Shown here in pieces: positions 53,668-64,000 of a DNA stretch of 64,000 nt (within the stretch, counting starts at the first letter, position 1; each line of letters opens with the position of its first letter). This stretch comes from Neckera pumila. Taxonomy: Eukaryota; Streptophyta; Bryopsida; Hypnales; Neckeraceae. The stretch covers positions 8,491,823-8,555,822 of the forward strand of contig OZ018408.1 in assembly GCA_963969595.1 (NCBI GenBank), written 5' to 3'. The position numbers and the translations under genes are program-made. Under the pieces are notes generated by a model. That model made no database searches. It had not been told where the DNA came from and worked only from the letters and a program-made list of their open reading frames with translations.

Positions 53668-54115
53668 CTTTTTTTAAATTGTTTTTTTTCCGTAATTGCA
53701 CCCTGCTAATGCCAAAAATCACGCACTCGCAGTCTTGTTGAGGCCTAAAATTTTTTGTAATGACTAAAACTCTTCATAACTTTCATTTCATTAATCAAGT
53801 TCATGGAATGATTCAAGGCTTTCCTTGTATAAATAAATCTATAAAATCAATTTCAAATTTTTATTTCCTTAGAAAGTGATTTAAAGAAAAAAAATTAAAC
53901 TGCCCAGATTACACACCAAACATTGAAATTTATATATCATACAATAACTTTTTTAACCATGCAATCAAAGGTCATGAAAATTGTTGTGTCTTAAAGCTAC
54001 TCCTCAAGCACATGTTGTGTAAATATGTTAAAGCAAAAAAATAGAAATTCTGTTCATACTAAGCTATCCAAAATTGCTATGTTGCCAAAAAACAGTGATT
54101 GGGCATTTAGGAAAT
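52830..54115. mobile_element. Diverged copy of the TTAA element family with an insertion
   Basis: It shares long stretches with 1782-2530 ('atttccactatgtggattgc', 'tgtccaaaatggtggt', 'ggaatgattcaaggctttcc'). The termini are degraded. A GC-richer segment with poly-A and poly-T tracts and a TA microsatellite (53455-53755) appears to have been inserted. Confidence 0.45.
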
Positions 54116-55004
54116 ATTCAACAATATGTTTCTCTAATTGATGATTGTTGTAGAGTGCACAAATAGTATATTTATGAACTAGTAGACTATAGCTTACAAT
54201 TGCCCTTGGTTTATAAACTTGCCCAAAAGTTGTTGCTTTTAAACATTGAATTTGTATAGTTTGATTTATAACTATTAGCACTAGTATTTATAAAAAAATT
54301 TGAAACATATCTAAGATTTGAAATTCTTTAAATTATTGAATTTGAACTTTAATATTTTCAATTTTTTAAGTAGTCTTCTTACAATGACTTTGTAATTGTT
54401 AAATTTATTAAATTATATTTTTTAGCTCATTTTTAAAACGTTATTAAAAAATTACAAACTAAGGCCCAACTCTTTTTTGCACTACTAGTGACAATTACAT
54501 ATTGATTAAAGTGAATTCTATGCTAACCACCATGTCAAGTATAGATACTTGTTAAACATTCTTTAACATAAGAAGAATCGAAGGTTTGTTACTTCTTTCT
54601 CACTTCAAACTTTAAACTTGATTCTACAAAGTTAAACTCCATTCATCAGCATTTCATTTTATTGTTACTATTTTATCAAAAATCAAGCTTTTGTAGGCCA
54701 ACCATGTACTCACTTTAGCAAACTCCATCCCAAAACCATTTTGAATTTTGAAATGATAAAATCTGTTTATTATTTTAATTAAAAATAATAAAATAATAAA
54801 TATAAATATAAATTTATACATCAATTGAAACACTTCAATTCTTTAGAGACTTTGAAAATGGCTTTTAAAAGTAAATTTATAAATAAATTTGAATTTTGAA
54901 TTTTGAAATTATAATGTCAATTAAATAAAGAAGTGCAACTATCATTCTATAAATTGGTAGGCTTTGTTAAGAAAAATATTCTCTTCGTAACACTCAATAG
55001 ACGT

Positions 55005-58000
55005 CACTGCGCCTGCCTTCCCCGGACGGAATGATGTGGAATATACCACAGCATTTCATCCGCAGGATGAAATGGTGTGGTATATTCCATACCAAATCAA
55101 TACTTGTCAAAACTTGTCAAAACTTAGCAAGGTGCTTGAGTCAGTTACAATGTCGCAGTTGCACATTGGAATTAACAACAAATTAAGTATTTTGAAATGC
55201 AACTGTGAATAAAATAGCAAATTTATTCAAAATAGCAATCAATTTATAATGATCGATTATCTCAATGCTTGAATTGCATCACTTTGATGTGATTGTCATT
55301 CATGTTTTGTGTTTTCAAGTGAAAAGACAATTGTATACATACACATGTGGTGGTAGAAGGTAGAACAACCCATGTGGGATAAATAAATTTGAATTTGTAA
55401 TTTCTCAAGCAAGTCAAAAACAAAGAGTTGTGTTAAAAGCAGAATTTCAGACCTCATTTAGGCATAGTAAAATATCTTTTCTCAAAAAACTTTGAACTAA
55501 AAAAAGTTGGTAAGTAAATATAAGTTTCACCTCCAAAAATCAGTTTGAAATTTTGAATCTCTAATCAAAAGTTATGGACAAATTTCAGAGAGGATTTTTA
55601 AAAATATTAAAGAAAATGTCCATTCCAATCCCTCTCTGAAACTTGTCCATAGCTTTTGATTTGGAGATTCAAAATGCCAAACAGATTTTTTGGAAGTGAA
55701 ACTTATCTTCATTCACCAACTTTTTTTGGTTCAAAGTTTTTTGAAAAAAGGTATTTTACTATGCCTAAATGAGGCCTAAAATTCTACTTTTAACACAATT
55801 CTTTGTTTTTGACTAAACTATGAGTGCTTGAGAAACTACAAATTTGTCCCACATGGGTTGTTGTACCTCCTACCACCCCATGTGTATATATAGAGTTGTC
55901 TTTTCACCGGAAAATCCAAAATAAGTTATTGATGACAAATGGTTGTAGTGCATTTTTCATTGGATTTTTTGCTAACGTCTTTTTCTACAAATATTTGTTA
56001 ATTCGTATGTCTGGTCCTAAAATTAACAAAGAAAATGAAACAATACATAATGTATTGCCACTATTCTAATACCTAAGCTTACATTAATTATTTGAGGATG
56101 AATTTTGTGGATGAGGACTCAAAGGCTACCTCTTTGAAGGCTACTGAATGTTATGAATCACATCAAATAGAAAAGTATTTCAAAAAATGTGGAAATTTTA
56201 CCATGTATGTATATTACAATGACAAACATCATAGCATTAACCCGATTTCCATATCATTCAATAGACATTGAATATGTATCCAAAATTCAAATTGCAATAA
56301 AAAATTCAATATTAGGAATTTTTCCAAAATTTAAATTGGAGAAGAAACTGCAGTAGGTGACCTTCATTTTGTTAGTTGGGCTCAATTTCAAAAAATATCA
56401 TTTTTGTGAAGAAATTTCAGATTTAGAGCAAGGAGCAACAACTTCCCAAAATACACTAAAATAGCATGTTTGGTGATCCGTTTTTTTTAATAACTTCTCA
56501 TTTACGTGAAGACAAACAATGGCAAGACTACAAACTCAATTGGATACTCTTCATAACCCAACATGAAAGGTCAACAAGAGAAACCGGATGAAAAAGTGCT
56601 TCTAATTTCCTTCCAACTTACTAGATTGTCATCCAAACGCCATGGAATGGCGCCTCCACCGTTTCAAGGTAACTGAAACTGAGTAGTGTTGCCTATGCAA
56701 AATTATTGTCATGAACAACGTCTTACTTGTATTTGAGGCATATGTTGGAGTATTTCATCTCTAAAGGTCCTCGCAATCTTGAATCCCTTTTGTGGACCAA
56801 AATGTTTTTTTGCATTATTTTGTGGCAAGTTCTTGCAACCCTAGGATTTTTTGTTCATTTTCTGATTTTTTTTTTAGCGTAGCTCCTAATTGATATCTTC
56901 TTCATTTTATGCTTTGTTTTGTGTGATTCTAATTGGTATTGCAAAAGATACAAGGTTTTTTGTTTTAGAAGGTTTTTTGTTTTAGGAGCAAATTCTGGCC
57001 TTCAAAGGTGACTATGAAATTTTGCTTTTTTTCATAATAAACATATGGGTTTTGTAGTTTTGTCAATGTGTGTGTATGTGGAAAGCATTGAATAATTCTA
57101 TTATGATTGATGAAATCAATGTTATGAGAGGTATTATTTTGTGGTAATCATGGCATTTTTTCACAAAAACATGATATGTTTCTTTTGAACTCAATTACCA
57201 TTAGTTTTAGGAGTTAATCTTTCAGCTATTTGGAGCCACAAAGTGGCACTTGAATGATTAGGAAGTGGCCTTTATAGATGAAATATTGTTCTTTTCTGTC
57301 CAATATTTTAAAGATGTGGGGCCAATTGATATTTGTAGAGTTTGATTTGCAATGAATTGTTGTGGGGACTATAGATGAAAGATTTTTTTTAAATGGTATG
57401 TAGAATATTTGGTAGAGGAATATGATTTTGTACGTCCTAAAAAATTTGTGTGACCGGGATAGCTTTTTCAATGACCAATTGTGCTAACTTTTCTAGATTG
57501 TTTTTGAAGCAAATCCCGCGTTGGTTAGTGGACACTTTTATAGGGGTGAGAAAGAAATTGATGGTTGGACATTGAAGTTGTGCCAATTAGATGCATTGAC
57601 CTGTACCAACAAAAGACATACTATCTCTATTAGTCAAAACAATGATGGCATTTCAATAGAAGCTACCAAGGTACAATAACAAACAATGACATTTCACGTA
57701 AGTGACGTGTCACTTGACGTGGAAACGATGTGGTATCCAAGGCTGCTGACGTGGCATTCTTTAGAAGCAACATTTTTCATCATCAGAGAATAGCATGTAG
57801 GGGTGTTCTCTACGACATTAGCGTAGATGTATGAACGTCTTAAACGACATCCGGAAGGACAAATAAGTGCTACTTGTGATGCTCACTTCCGTGCATATGG
57901 CATTCACTCAGATGTGCATTTCATAACATCCATCGTCATCTGAGACATCTACCTTGGTATGACAGACGGGTTCGTAGATGTACTAGACTTGCCTGTTATA

Positions 58001-59108
58001 GCCAAAAATGTTTTCCATGACGTTCAAATTTAATCCTTTCCATTACTACATGGTATACAGAGTAGTTGTGCATCTTCATAGATGAGTCAAGGAATGTGCC
58101 GAAGGACTACGGTGACTTCAATGATGTCTCTATGGAGGGGGAAGCAATGTTGGGGGCAATGTCAACATGGATAGGCGGACGTCTGCACACTTTGAAAATT
58201 GGAATAACCAAGTGTCCAATGTGATATAACCAAGGGCATGTCCTCCGACAATGCTTTTCTTGTAACGCGTCCAAGATGATAGGTTGTAGGACTTCACCCT
58301 ATCCGATGTGATGTCTAAGTGAAGGCCTAGGTGCGGCCAGTGTATTGACGACCACAACGCCATATTGATACATTTATTTGTAATATCATCTAAGAATCTA
58401 ATGGAGACCTGAACAAGTTGTTGTAGTTTGAACTTTAGATGCATTTTCAATGTCTATTATTTTCTAATTATAGAATGGTACGGAAATTTGGTTTACAGTG
58501 TGATGTTTATCACCATAAGATGCACACATGGTGAAATTTTCAAATTTTCGAAATATTTTTCTATTTGATATGATTTTTCTTCAGTTTTTCTTCAAAAATT
58601 CTCGAAAAAAACAATTTTTCACAAAAAAATCTAAAAAATTTACAAAGTATAGAAGACATATAGTTACATCTCTGAAAAATAATTGTAAGAACTTTCATTC
58701 ATATCTAGTTGCAAAATGATAGAAAACTGAGTGATAAGTAGTGGGGCTTGAAATCTGTGGTCATGGGTCCGTCCTTTAAGGATTAAAGAATATTTTTTTC
58801 TAGATTCAATCAATGACTAAAGTGGTCCATTTAAAGACCACCTCATATCCATTCACTACCATTTTATAGGGTTGATTTGAAGAAGCCGGTCGCTTTTAGA
58901 GGAGGCTACCTTACTTAATTTGCTATTAACCCCAATGTGCAACTGCGACATTGTAATTGACTCAAGCACCTTGCTAAGTTCTGACAAGTTCTGACAAGTG
59001 TCCTTATAGTTACTGATTTGGTGTAGAATATACCACACCATTCCATCCCTCGGATGAAATGATGTGGTATATTCCACATCATTCCGTCCGGGGAAGGCAG
59101 GCACAGTG
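55005..59108. mobile_element. 4.1-kb element with about 180-bp terminal inverted repeats
   Basis: The left terminus (55005 to about 55186) starts CACTGCGCCTGCCTTCCCCG. Its inverted counterpart occupies about 58914-59108 and ends CTTCCCCGG-complement...CACAGTG. The two arms agree closely along their length (for example 'gcaaggtgcttgagtcagtt', 'acaatgtcgcagttgcacat'). Each arm itself contains a hairpin (atgtggaatatacca against tggtatattcca). No transposase is readable inside, so it is non-autonomous. The interior includes a large palindrome at 55317-55908 and a GC-richer segment at 57475-58450 that may be captured gene sequence. Long ends suggest a Mutator-like or foldback element, but no clear target duplication is seen. 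Confidence 0.75.
55317..55908. repeat. Large palindrome (foldback element)
   Basis: The left arm (about 55317-55594) runs from 'agtgaaaagacaattgt' to 'caaatttcagagagg'. The right arm (about 55630-55908) is its diverged inverse, beginning 'cctctctgaaacttgtcc' and ending 'agttgtcttttcac'. The spacer is only about 35 bp. It is non-coding and nested inside the 4.1-kb element. Confidence 0.8.
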
Positions 59109-60545
59109 AGTGACTGCTAAGTCTGAATGTTATATTTCTAGTGGTTTTGGTTAGAAAGGCGGTGATGTGTTATTTGATTATTTGTTGTTTAATAATGGTG
59201 CCTTTTGGCATATATTTCATATTCAAATTTTGATCTAATTCATTCTTGTTGCACATGCATAGTCCTTTATTTCAGTTTGCAATAATGTTCATAAGTTTTA
59301 ATTGAAATTTTTTTTTGAAATTTTTATTTATTTAAATTTAATAAATAAATAAATTTGAGACTCAAAAGCTCTTCAATTCTTATTGGTTGCTCTTGAAAAC
59401 TTATAGTAGTTCTCAATAGTGTAGACGACTATTGAAGGCTCAACTCCAAGATGAAATGATTGATATAAATGATTCCAAGTTTTTTTGGGTCCTAATGTTT
59501 GCTTTTGTCTTAGAAGTTGTAAACTCAAATTTGTTTATATCGGGGCTAAAAAAATTTGAAATAATTTATTTTAATTAAAATTTGATTGACAATATTGAAG
59601 TGATCTAGGAAATAACCCTTATTGATTTATTTTATACAACGATGTATATGATACACTTTTTATGCACAATAATTAGCAGTTGTATTTTAGGTCCAAAAAA
59701 GTGTAGATGCACATCATATTCACATTTTACAAAACCAATGTTGTCATATTTTGCAAACTTTCTAAAGCCATCAAAATGATTCAATTCATCTCCTATTGAG
59801 AAAGTCAATCAATGTTTTGGTTTGGAATAGGATTTCATGGATGAGCTTTCTACTTATATAACCAAAAATCAAGTCTTTTCAAATGAAAAATAGAAGAAAT
59901 GTAGGTAACTGATTGGGGTGAAAACTTTGAATAATCAAATGAACCATCTAAAAGAATACAAAGTATTGCTTTCTAAACTTTGTAATATACAATAAATTGC
60001 CTATATTATTAAACCAAATTATTATTTCTAAAATGCTTTGTTTTATGGATTTCCTTAAAAAATTGAATCAGTGTCTCAAAATTGTTTATTTGAAAACTAA
60101 TATCAAGAGGGGAGCTTCAATTCAAATCTTCCCCTTCAAAATTACATATAGATTTCTTCATGACTACTAAAATGTGGCATTGCAACAATCTTTTACCATA
60201 ATTAATTGAGCTACAAATGATGTTACAACTAATAAACATTGTAGTTTCAAAGGTTCTAATTCTTTGGACTATAAAATTTTCAAACCTTTCTATGCTTTAC
60301 ATTCTCTTATCATATTTTAAAAATTCCGTAGGATCTCAAATTTGAAATGCAAAGCTTAGCCAAGATCTTCAAACATTTATTTGTTTTTGGGATTGGATTT
60401 TCGAAATACTATTGCATTTTTGTCATTGTAAATTTCATCAATTGTTACAATATTGGTGACTTGTTTTTTTAAATGTAATTGTATTAAAAAGAAAAAGTAT
60501 AGGTATGAAATTTTTTGTCTTTCCTAATTTAAATGTTTTAATATC
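59109..60545. other. AT-rich spacer
   Basis: This region is downstream of the thioredoxin-domain gene. I see no open frame or repeat of note. Confidence 0.5.
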
Positions 60546-60547
60546 AA

Positions 60548-62570
60548 CTACTCAAAAGCTTGAACAAATCCAAGTAATGCATCAACCTCTCGATTTTCAG
60601 AGTGATACTTCACTATATTTGAACTATCTTTAGGAAAAAAAAGAACTGTTGGAAAATGTTCAAGTTGCAAATATTGTTTTGCATACTCTTTGTAATCTCC
60701 ATCTGCTCTAAATCTGCCAACCTGAAATTTTTTAAATGAATATATTACAATAATGGTATATTTTTTTTTGCAATCAATGTGCAATGATGCCATTTTAAAA
60801 TCACTTTTATAAGTTTAAATTTCATTTGAAAGAAGGAATTTTATTTGAATAAAATCAATGGTAATATATAATTTCATATACAAATCTCTTAAAAAAAATT
60901 CATTTTCATTATAGTATGCATAAGTTGAACATCATTGGTATAAACTAATATACAAATGTATATACAATTGTACATAAATTTATAAAAATAAGAAATCTTA
61001 CAATTTTGCTACTAACATTCAATTATACCATTATAATCAATATGTATATTACTAAAAAATATTGTCATTTTTTATATTATTGAAACACACAAAAAAGAAG
61101 AAAGTATAAATTTTAATCATTTTGACCAAGTTTGCATATTTCATGTCTAATGTAGAGAATTTGAATAAATCTAATGAAATATTATTTAAGTAAATCAATC
61201 AAGTAACTCACATAGACATTGGAATTCTCAAGATGTTGGGCCACCCTTTCAAAGTTTGGCTCCATAGCCTGGCAAAATGGTCTTATTAGATTTTCAAACC
61301 CATCATAATAACAAGAGATTAGAAAGACAAATAGATTGTAATACACATAGACTCCCTCCGTCCCACTTATAAACCTCCAAATCAAAAATAGTGCATCTTC
61401 TACTCAAACCACTCCATTTATTTTATTTTGATCGATGATAGTTGAACAAGTGATGTGGAATTTTAGGAATTGATTGAGCAAGAGTTGATTTGAATTCACC
61501 AATGAAGCAATTTAGTGGTACACACTATGTCCAAACCTCGCTTCCAAATTGTAGGACTTCCAAAGCCTTTACAATTAAGCTTACAATGAACCAGGCATGA
61601 CATTGAATAACTTCCAAATTGTAGAACTTCCAAAGCCTTTAGAGTTACGCTTACAATGAACAAGGCATGACATTGAATAACTTCCAAATTGTAGGACTTA
61701 CAAAGCCTTCAGAGTTAAGCTTACAATGAACAAGTCATGACATTGAATACCTTCCAAACTGTAGAACTCCCAAAGCGTTTAGAGTTAAGCATACTCAATG
61801 AACAAGGCATGACATTGAATAACTTGACAAGCAACCAATCCAAACAACATTGCCCAGGGAATAATGACAGAATGCTAGACCTGACAAAAGCGGCACCAAG
61901 GAGCATACAAAACCACCAACCAAGCTCGAGAACGATGCGTGCGGGCAAGTGCATCAATCTCATCCAAGGTCAAATTCACAACACTATCACTAGTGAACAA
62001 ATCGGTTCGATTGGAAGCTTCATGTTCATCATGTCCATGTCCAGAGGTAGGCGGAGGAGGAGAGTGGTGTTCCTGCCGAATCTCATATCCTACACTTGAG
62101 TCATAACCTTCATTGTCTCGATAGTGAGCTGATTGCCTTGCCGGGGCATGAGCCATGTTGGAGGCGTGGGTGTGGCTTCCAAAAGAGTTCCGGTCATCAC
62201 CTTGGTCATCGTTTGAATCATGCCACCCATAGCTTTGACGACTCCTACCTTCTTCTTCCCCGTTGGACTCACGCCGACCGTAGTTTTGGTGAGCACCTGG
62301 ATCCTCATAGGACTCATGCCGCACGCCGTAATTATGACGGGAAGGACTGGTTCCGGCCGATCGTTGGCCGTGATAGGAGTGTGCATCATCTTGCTGATGG
62401 TGGTGGTGACGATCGTGGTTGTGGCCTGTGTGGCCGTGATGGTGATGGCTATGGTCTCCATATGAATGATGCGCTCCGCGGTAATCTGAGCTTCCACTAT
62501 GAGATGCGTCTTGTTGTCTGTCCTCAGGTGGGGAGGACTCCCCTTGCTCATCCCAGTCCCACATTGACAT
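60548..62570 (-). CDS. Histidine-rich protein with APS-reductase-type thioredoxin domain, three exons
   Basis: Exons 61881-62570, 61212-61268 and 60548-60721 join in phase 0 to 306 codons plus a stop. Donors are CAG|gtctag and TAT|gtgagt. The ATG at 62570 is the first after an upstream in-frame TAG. Residues 1-185 are hydrophilic and low-complexity; 16 histidines fall between residues 34 and 67, followed by Asn/Ser/Gly/Glu-rich sequence. From about 186 the protein matches the C-terminal domain of plant APS reductase: VVNLTLDEIDAL, VVLYAPWCRFCQ with the redox CxxC at 226-229, then GRFRADGDYKEYAKQYLQLE, FPTVLFFPKDSS and a C-terminal helix. In APS reductase this domain supplies glutathione-dependent electrons for sulfate assimilation. 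No reductase domain (no GCEPC-type motif) is seen upstream to the window edge. A His-rich metal-binding role for the N-terminus is a guess. Confidence 0.75.
61352..61380. repeat. Solo Stowaway-like end in an intron
   Basis: CTCCCTCCGTCCCACTTATA matches the Stowaway consensus start. It lies in intron 1 of the thioredoxin-domain gene. No inverted partner is visible. Confidence 0.45.
61541..61823. repeat. 70-bp tandem repeat, four copies, in intron 1
   Basis: Units start 'cttccaaattgtaggacttc' at 61541, 61611, 61681 and 61751 with few differences. The last copy carries a 3-bp insertion. The array lies wholly inside the first intron of the thioredoxin-domain gene, close to its 5' splice site. 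Confidence 0.92.
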
Positions 62571-64000
62571 TGCAGCTAGGTGCCCCGAAATAGCGTTCAC
62601 AGTTAGCTAGGTACTTAGTTAGAGTGCACATCTTCTGCTCCAGTTGTTGAGACCCAATGCCTGCAGCAATTTGCCAAGGGTATTCTCATAGTTTGCTCCA
62701 ACTACCTTCTTTCCATTCTGATCATTCGTGAAGCAACAATCCAATTGGCCGTACCCTAAAACCTATCAATCCCAGTTGCTCCCACAGTAGCTTGAGAAGT
62801 GAAGCAATGAGAAGGAAGTGCGATCACTCGCCAGCAAATTCAAACGCTGGATCTCCTTTTGACTTGCGGCACCTGCTGTGCCCATAAGGCATGTAGAAGT
62901 GCTGTTGGGATGAAGATTCGTCTTGAATCATATACCTGCTGTAAGCGACTGGAGAGCACTCTTTATCTCAAGGGGAAAATCGTCATCAGGGTTTAGTCTC
63001 AATAAAGGCAATACAAGATCAACATAGGCGAAAATTTCAAAATCACACTTTCCAGCACCGCCCAAAAATCACATAAAAATCTTTACAAATTGTGATAGCA
63101 GAATTGGGTAAAAAACCCGGAAACAGAATTAACACTCCCTGAATGCTTCCCCTGGTCGATTCGAGACTGAAGATGCAGAGGTCTGAAAAGGTGGTGGCGC
63201 TTCAAGGAACACGAAGTGACTACAACTGGGAGCCCTCTTGAAGCTTAACCCTTGTATGAAAGCTTAACCTAGCTTCTTTCATTGCTAACCCTGGTTCTCC
63301 AAGTACTACGTTCTCTTGAGCATCCTCAATCTCTCTTTTCGCCGCCTCCGAGCGCTCTAGATGAACTGGGATTAAAATGATACGCCGAAGGACAAACAAA
63401 TGGAATTTCTCAAGAAACATGGAGAGTTGGAACTATTCTACACACTCTCCCAAACTATTCCTCGTTTGCTTGTGATGTTACAAAAAAAAAAACATCCAGC
63501 AATAATTCTCAAACTTCTATCCACCTAGCTACTAAAACAGATTATATCCCAAAACCTTCAGTCTAGAAATAGAAACTTTTCAATCACATGTCTTCAATGT
63601 AGCTGTTTCTCTTCTAAAAAGTAACTCTGGACCTAAGGCGAAGGATTATTGTAGCCGAGAACTACCACTGGAACCACCAGAAAACAGGGAATATAAAATA
63701 TAAAAACATGTACTTTTTATACATGAATGTAGCTTTCTTGACATAAGAGAAAGAAATACCACATGCTACCAATTGCATTTTTCAAATTCCGGAACTTGCT
63801 GATGCCCCAATGATCCATATATTCTGCGTTCAAAATCCAGCATGCCGGGTACCTTGAAGTGCCTCCACAGTGCCTCCACAGTTGAGCAACTGAATGTAGG
63901 GTTTAAAGCAACTGACCCTTCTTATGTGAGATCTTCTTCGTTTAAGTTGGTATCACTCGACTCTCCTGGCAAAATAGCTTTAAGCTCACCCATCGGCAAC
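62571..64000. other. Region upstream of the thioredoxin-domain gene
   Basis: GC-richer than average and probably a 5' untranslated region with introns. Short minus-strand frames are open and compositionally gene-like: 62824-62931 (starts MIQDESSSQQHFYMPYGHSR), about 62618-62760 (VGANYENTLGKLLQALGLNN) and 63220-63420 (66 codons). I could not splice them into the downstream frame. They may be upstream open frames or exons of another gene running off the window. Confidence 0.35.

Noticed and set aside
55005..59108. LTR retrotransposon with long terminal repeats
   Set aside because: The two terminal copies are inverted, not direct, and no gag or pol sequence is readable between them.
60548..62570. 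Ordinary protein disulfide isomerase or thioredoxin
   Set aside because: The FRADGDYKEYAK block and FPTVLFFPKDSS are specific to the APS-reductase C-terminal domain rather than to PDI or typical thioredoxins.
62096..62593. Long forward-strand open frames of up to 165 codons
   Set aside because: They are antisense shadows of the histidine-rich exon; its biased codons remove stop codons from the opposite strand.

Overview
This is eukaryotic nuclear DNA from a plant: AT-rich, intron-rich, with plant-type GT-AG splice sites and short telomere-like TTTAGGG motifs. The trimethylguanosine synthase carries an N-terminal WW domain, and another gene carries the C-terminal thioredoxin domain of plant APS reductase. 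A broken kinase of a type I associate with bryophytes and ferns, and transposon proteins rarely seen in flowering plants, point to a non-seed land plant (bryophyte, fern or lycophyte). That placement is an inference. All gene models were spliced by eye and none has been checked against transcripts.

Four multi-exon genes, all on the minus strand, can be read through in frame. (1) 7578-9080: a 215-residue protein whose HxD...GGE...H layout suggests a TET/JBP-like 2-oxoglutarate/iron oxygenase. (2) 28752-30768: an eight-exon Nnf1/PMF1-like kinetochore subunit of about 187 residues. (3) 41995-45895: a nine-exon TGS1 of 592 residues, which hypermethylates the caps of snRNAs and snoRNAs. (4) 60548-62570: a three-exon protein with a very histidine-rich N-terminus joined to the APS-reductase thioredoxin domain, with no visible reductase domain. 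There is also a kinase pseudogene (38181-39147) and a long unrecognised broken gene (13561-16400).

Most of the rest is transposon-derived. Protein-coding remnants are a pogo/Tigger-like DDE transposase fragment (4887-5640) and a frameshifted DUF7869-type element (about 23.5-25.8 kb). Non-autonomous DNA elements are common: two CACTA elements with AAT target duplications (12888-13050 and 14043-15153), several TTAA-flanked elements whose ends read TTAACCCCTAAAGG, a 4.1-kb element with about 180-bp inverted ends (55005-59108), and at least three more small inverted-repeat families. Tandem arrays lie at 12.46-12.61, 16.73-16.98, 20.44-21.02, 46.48-47.64 and 61.54-61.82 kb, and an irregular array of CCAAnTTGG palindromes fills 2.65-4.17 kb.

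The genes do not form a pathway or operon. They are independent housekeeping or unknown genes spaced through repeats. The most unusual items are the TET/JBP-like gene, the histidine-rich thioredoxin protein, and the TTAA element family, one copy of which sits inside the DUF7869 element.
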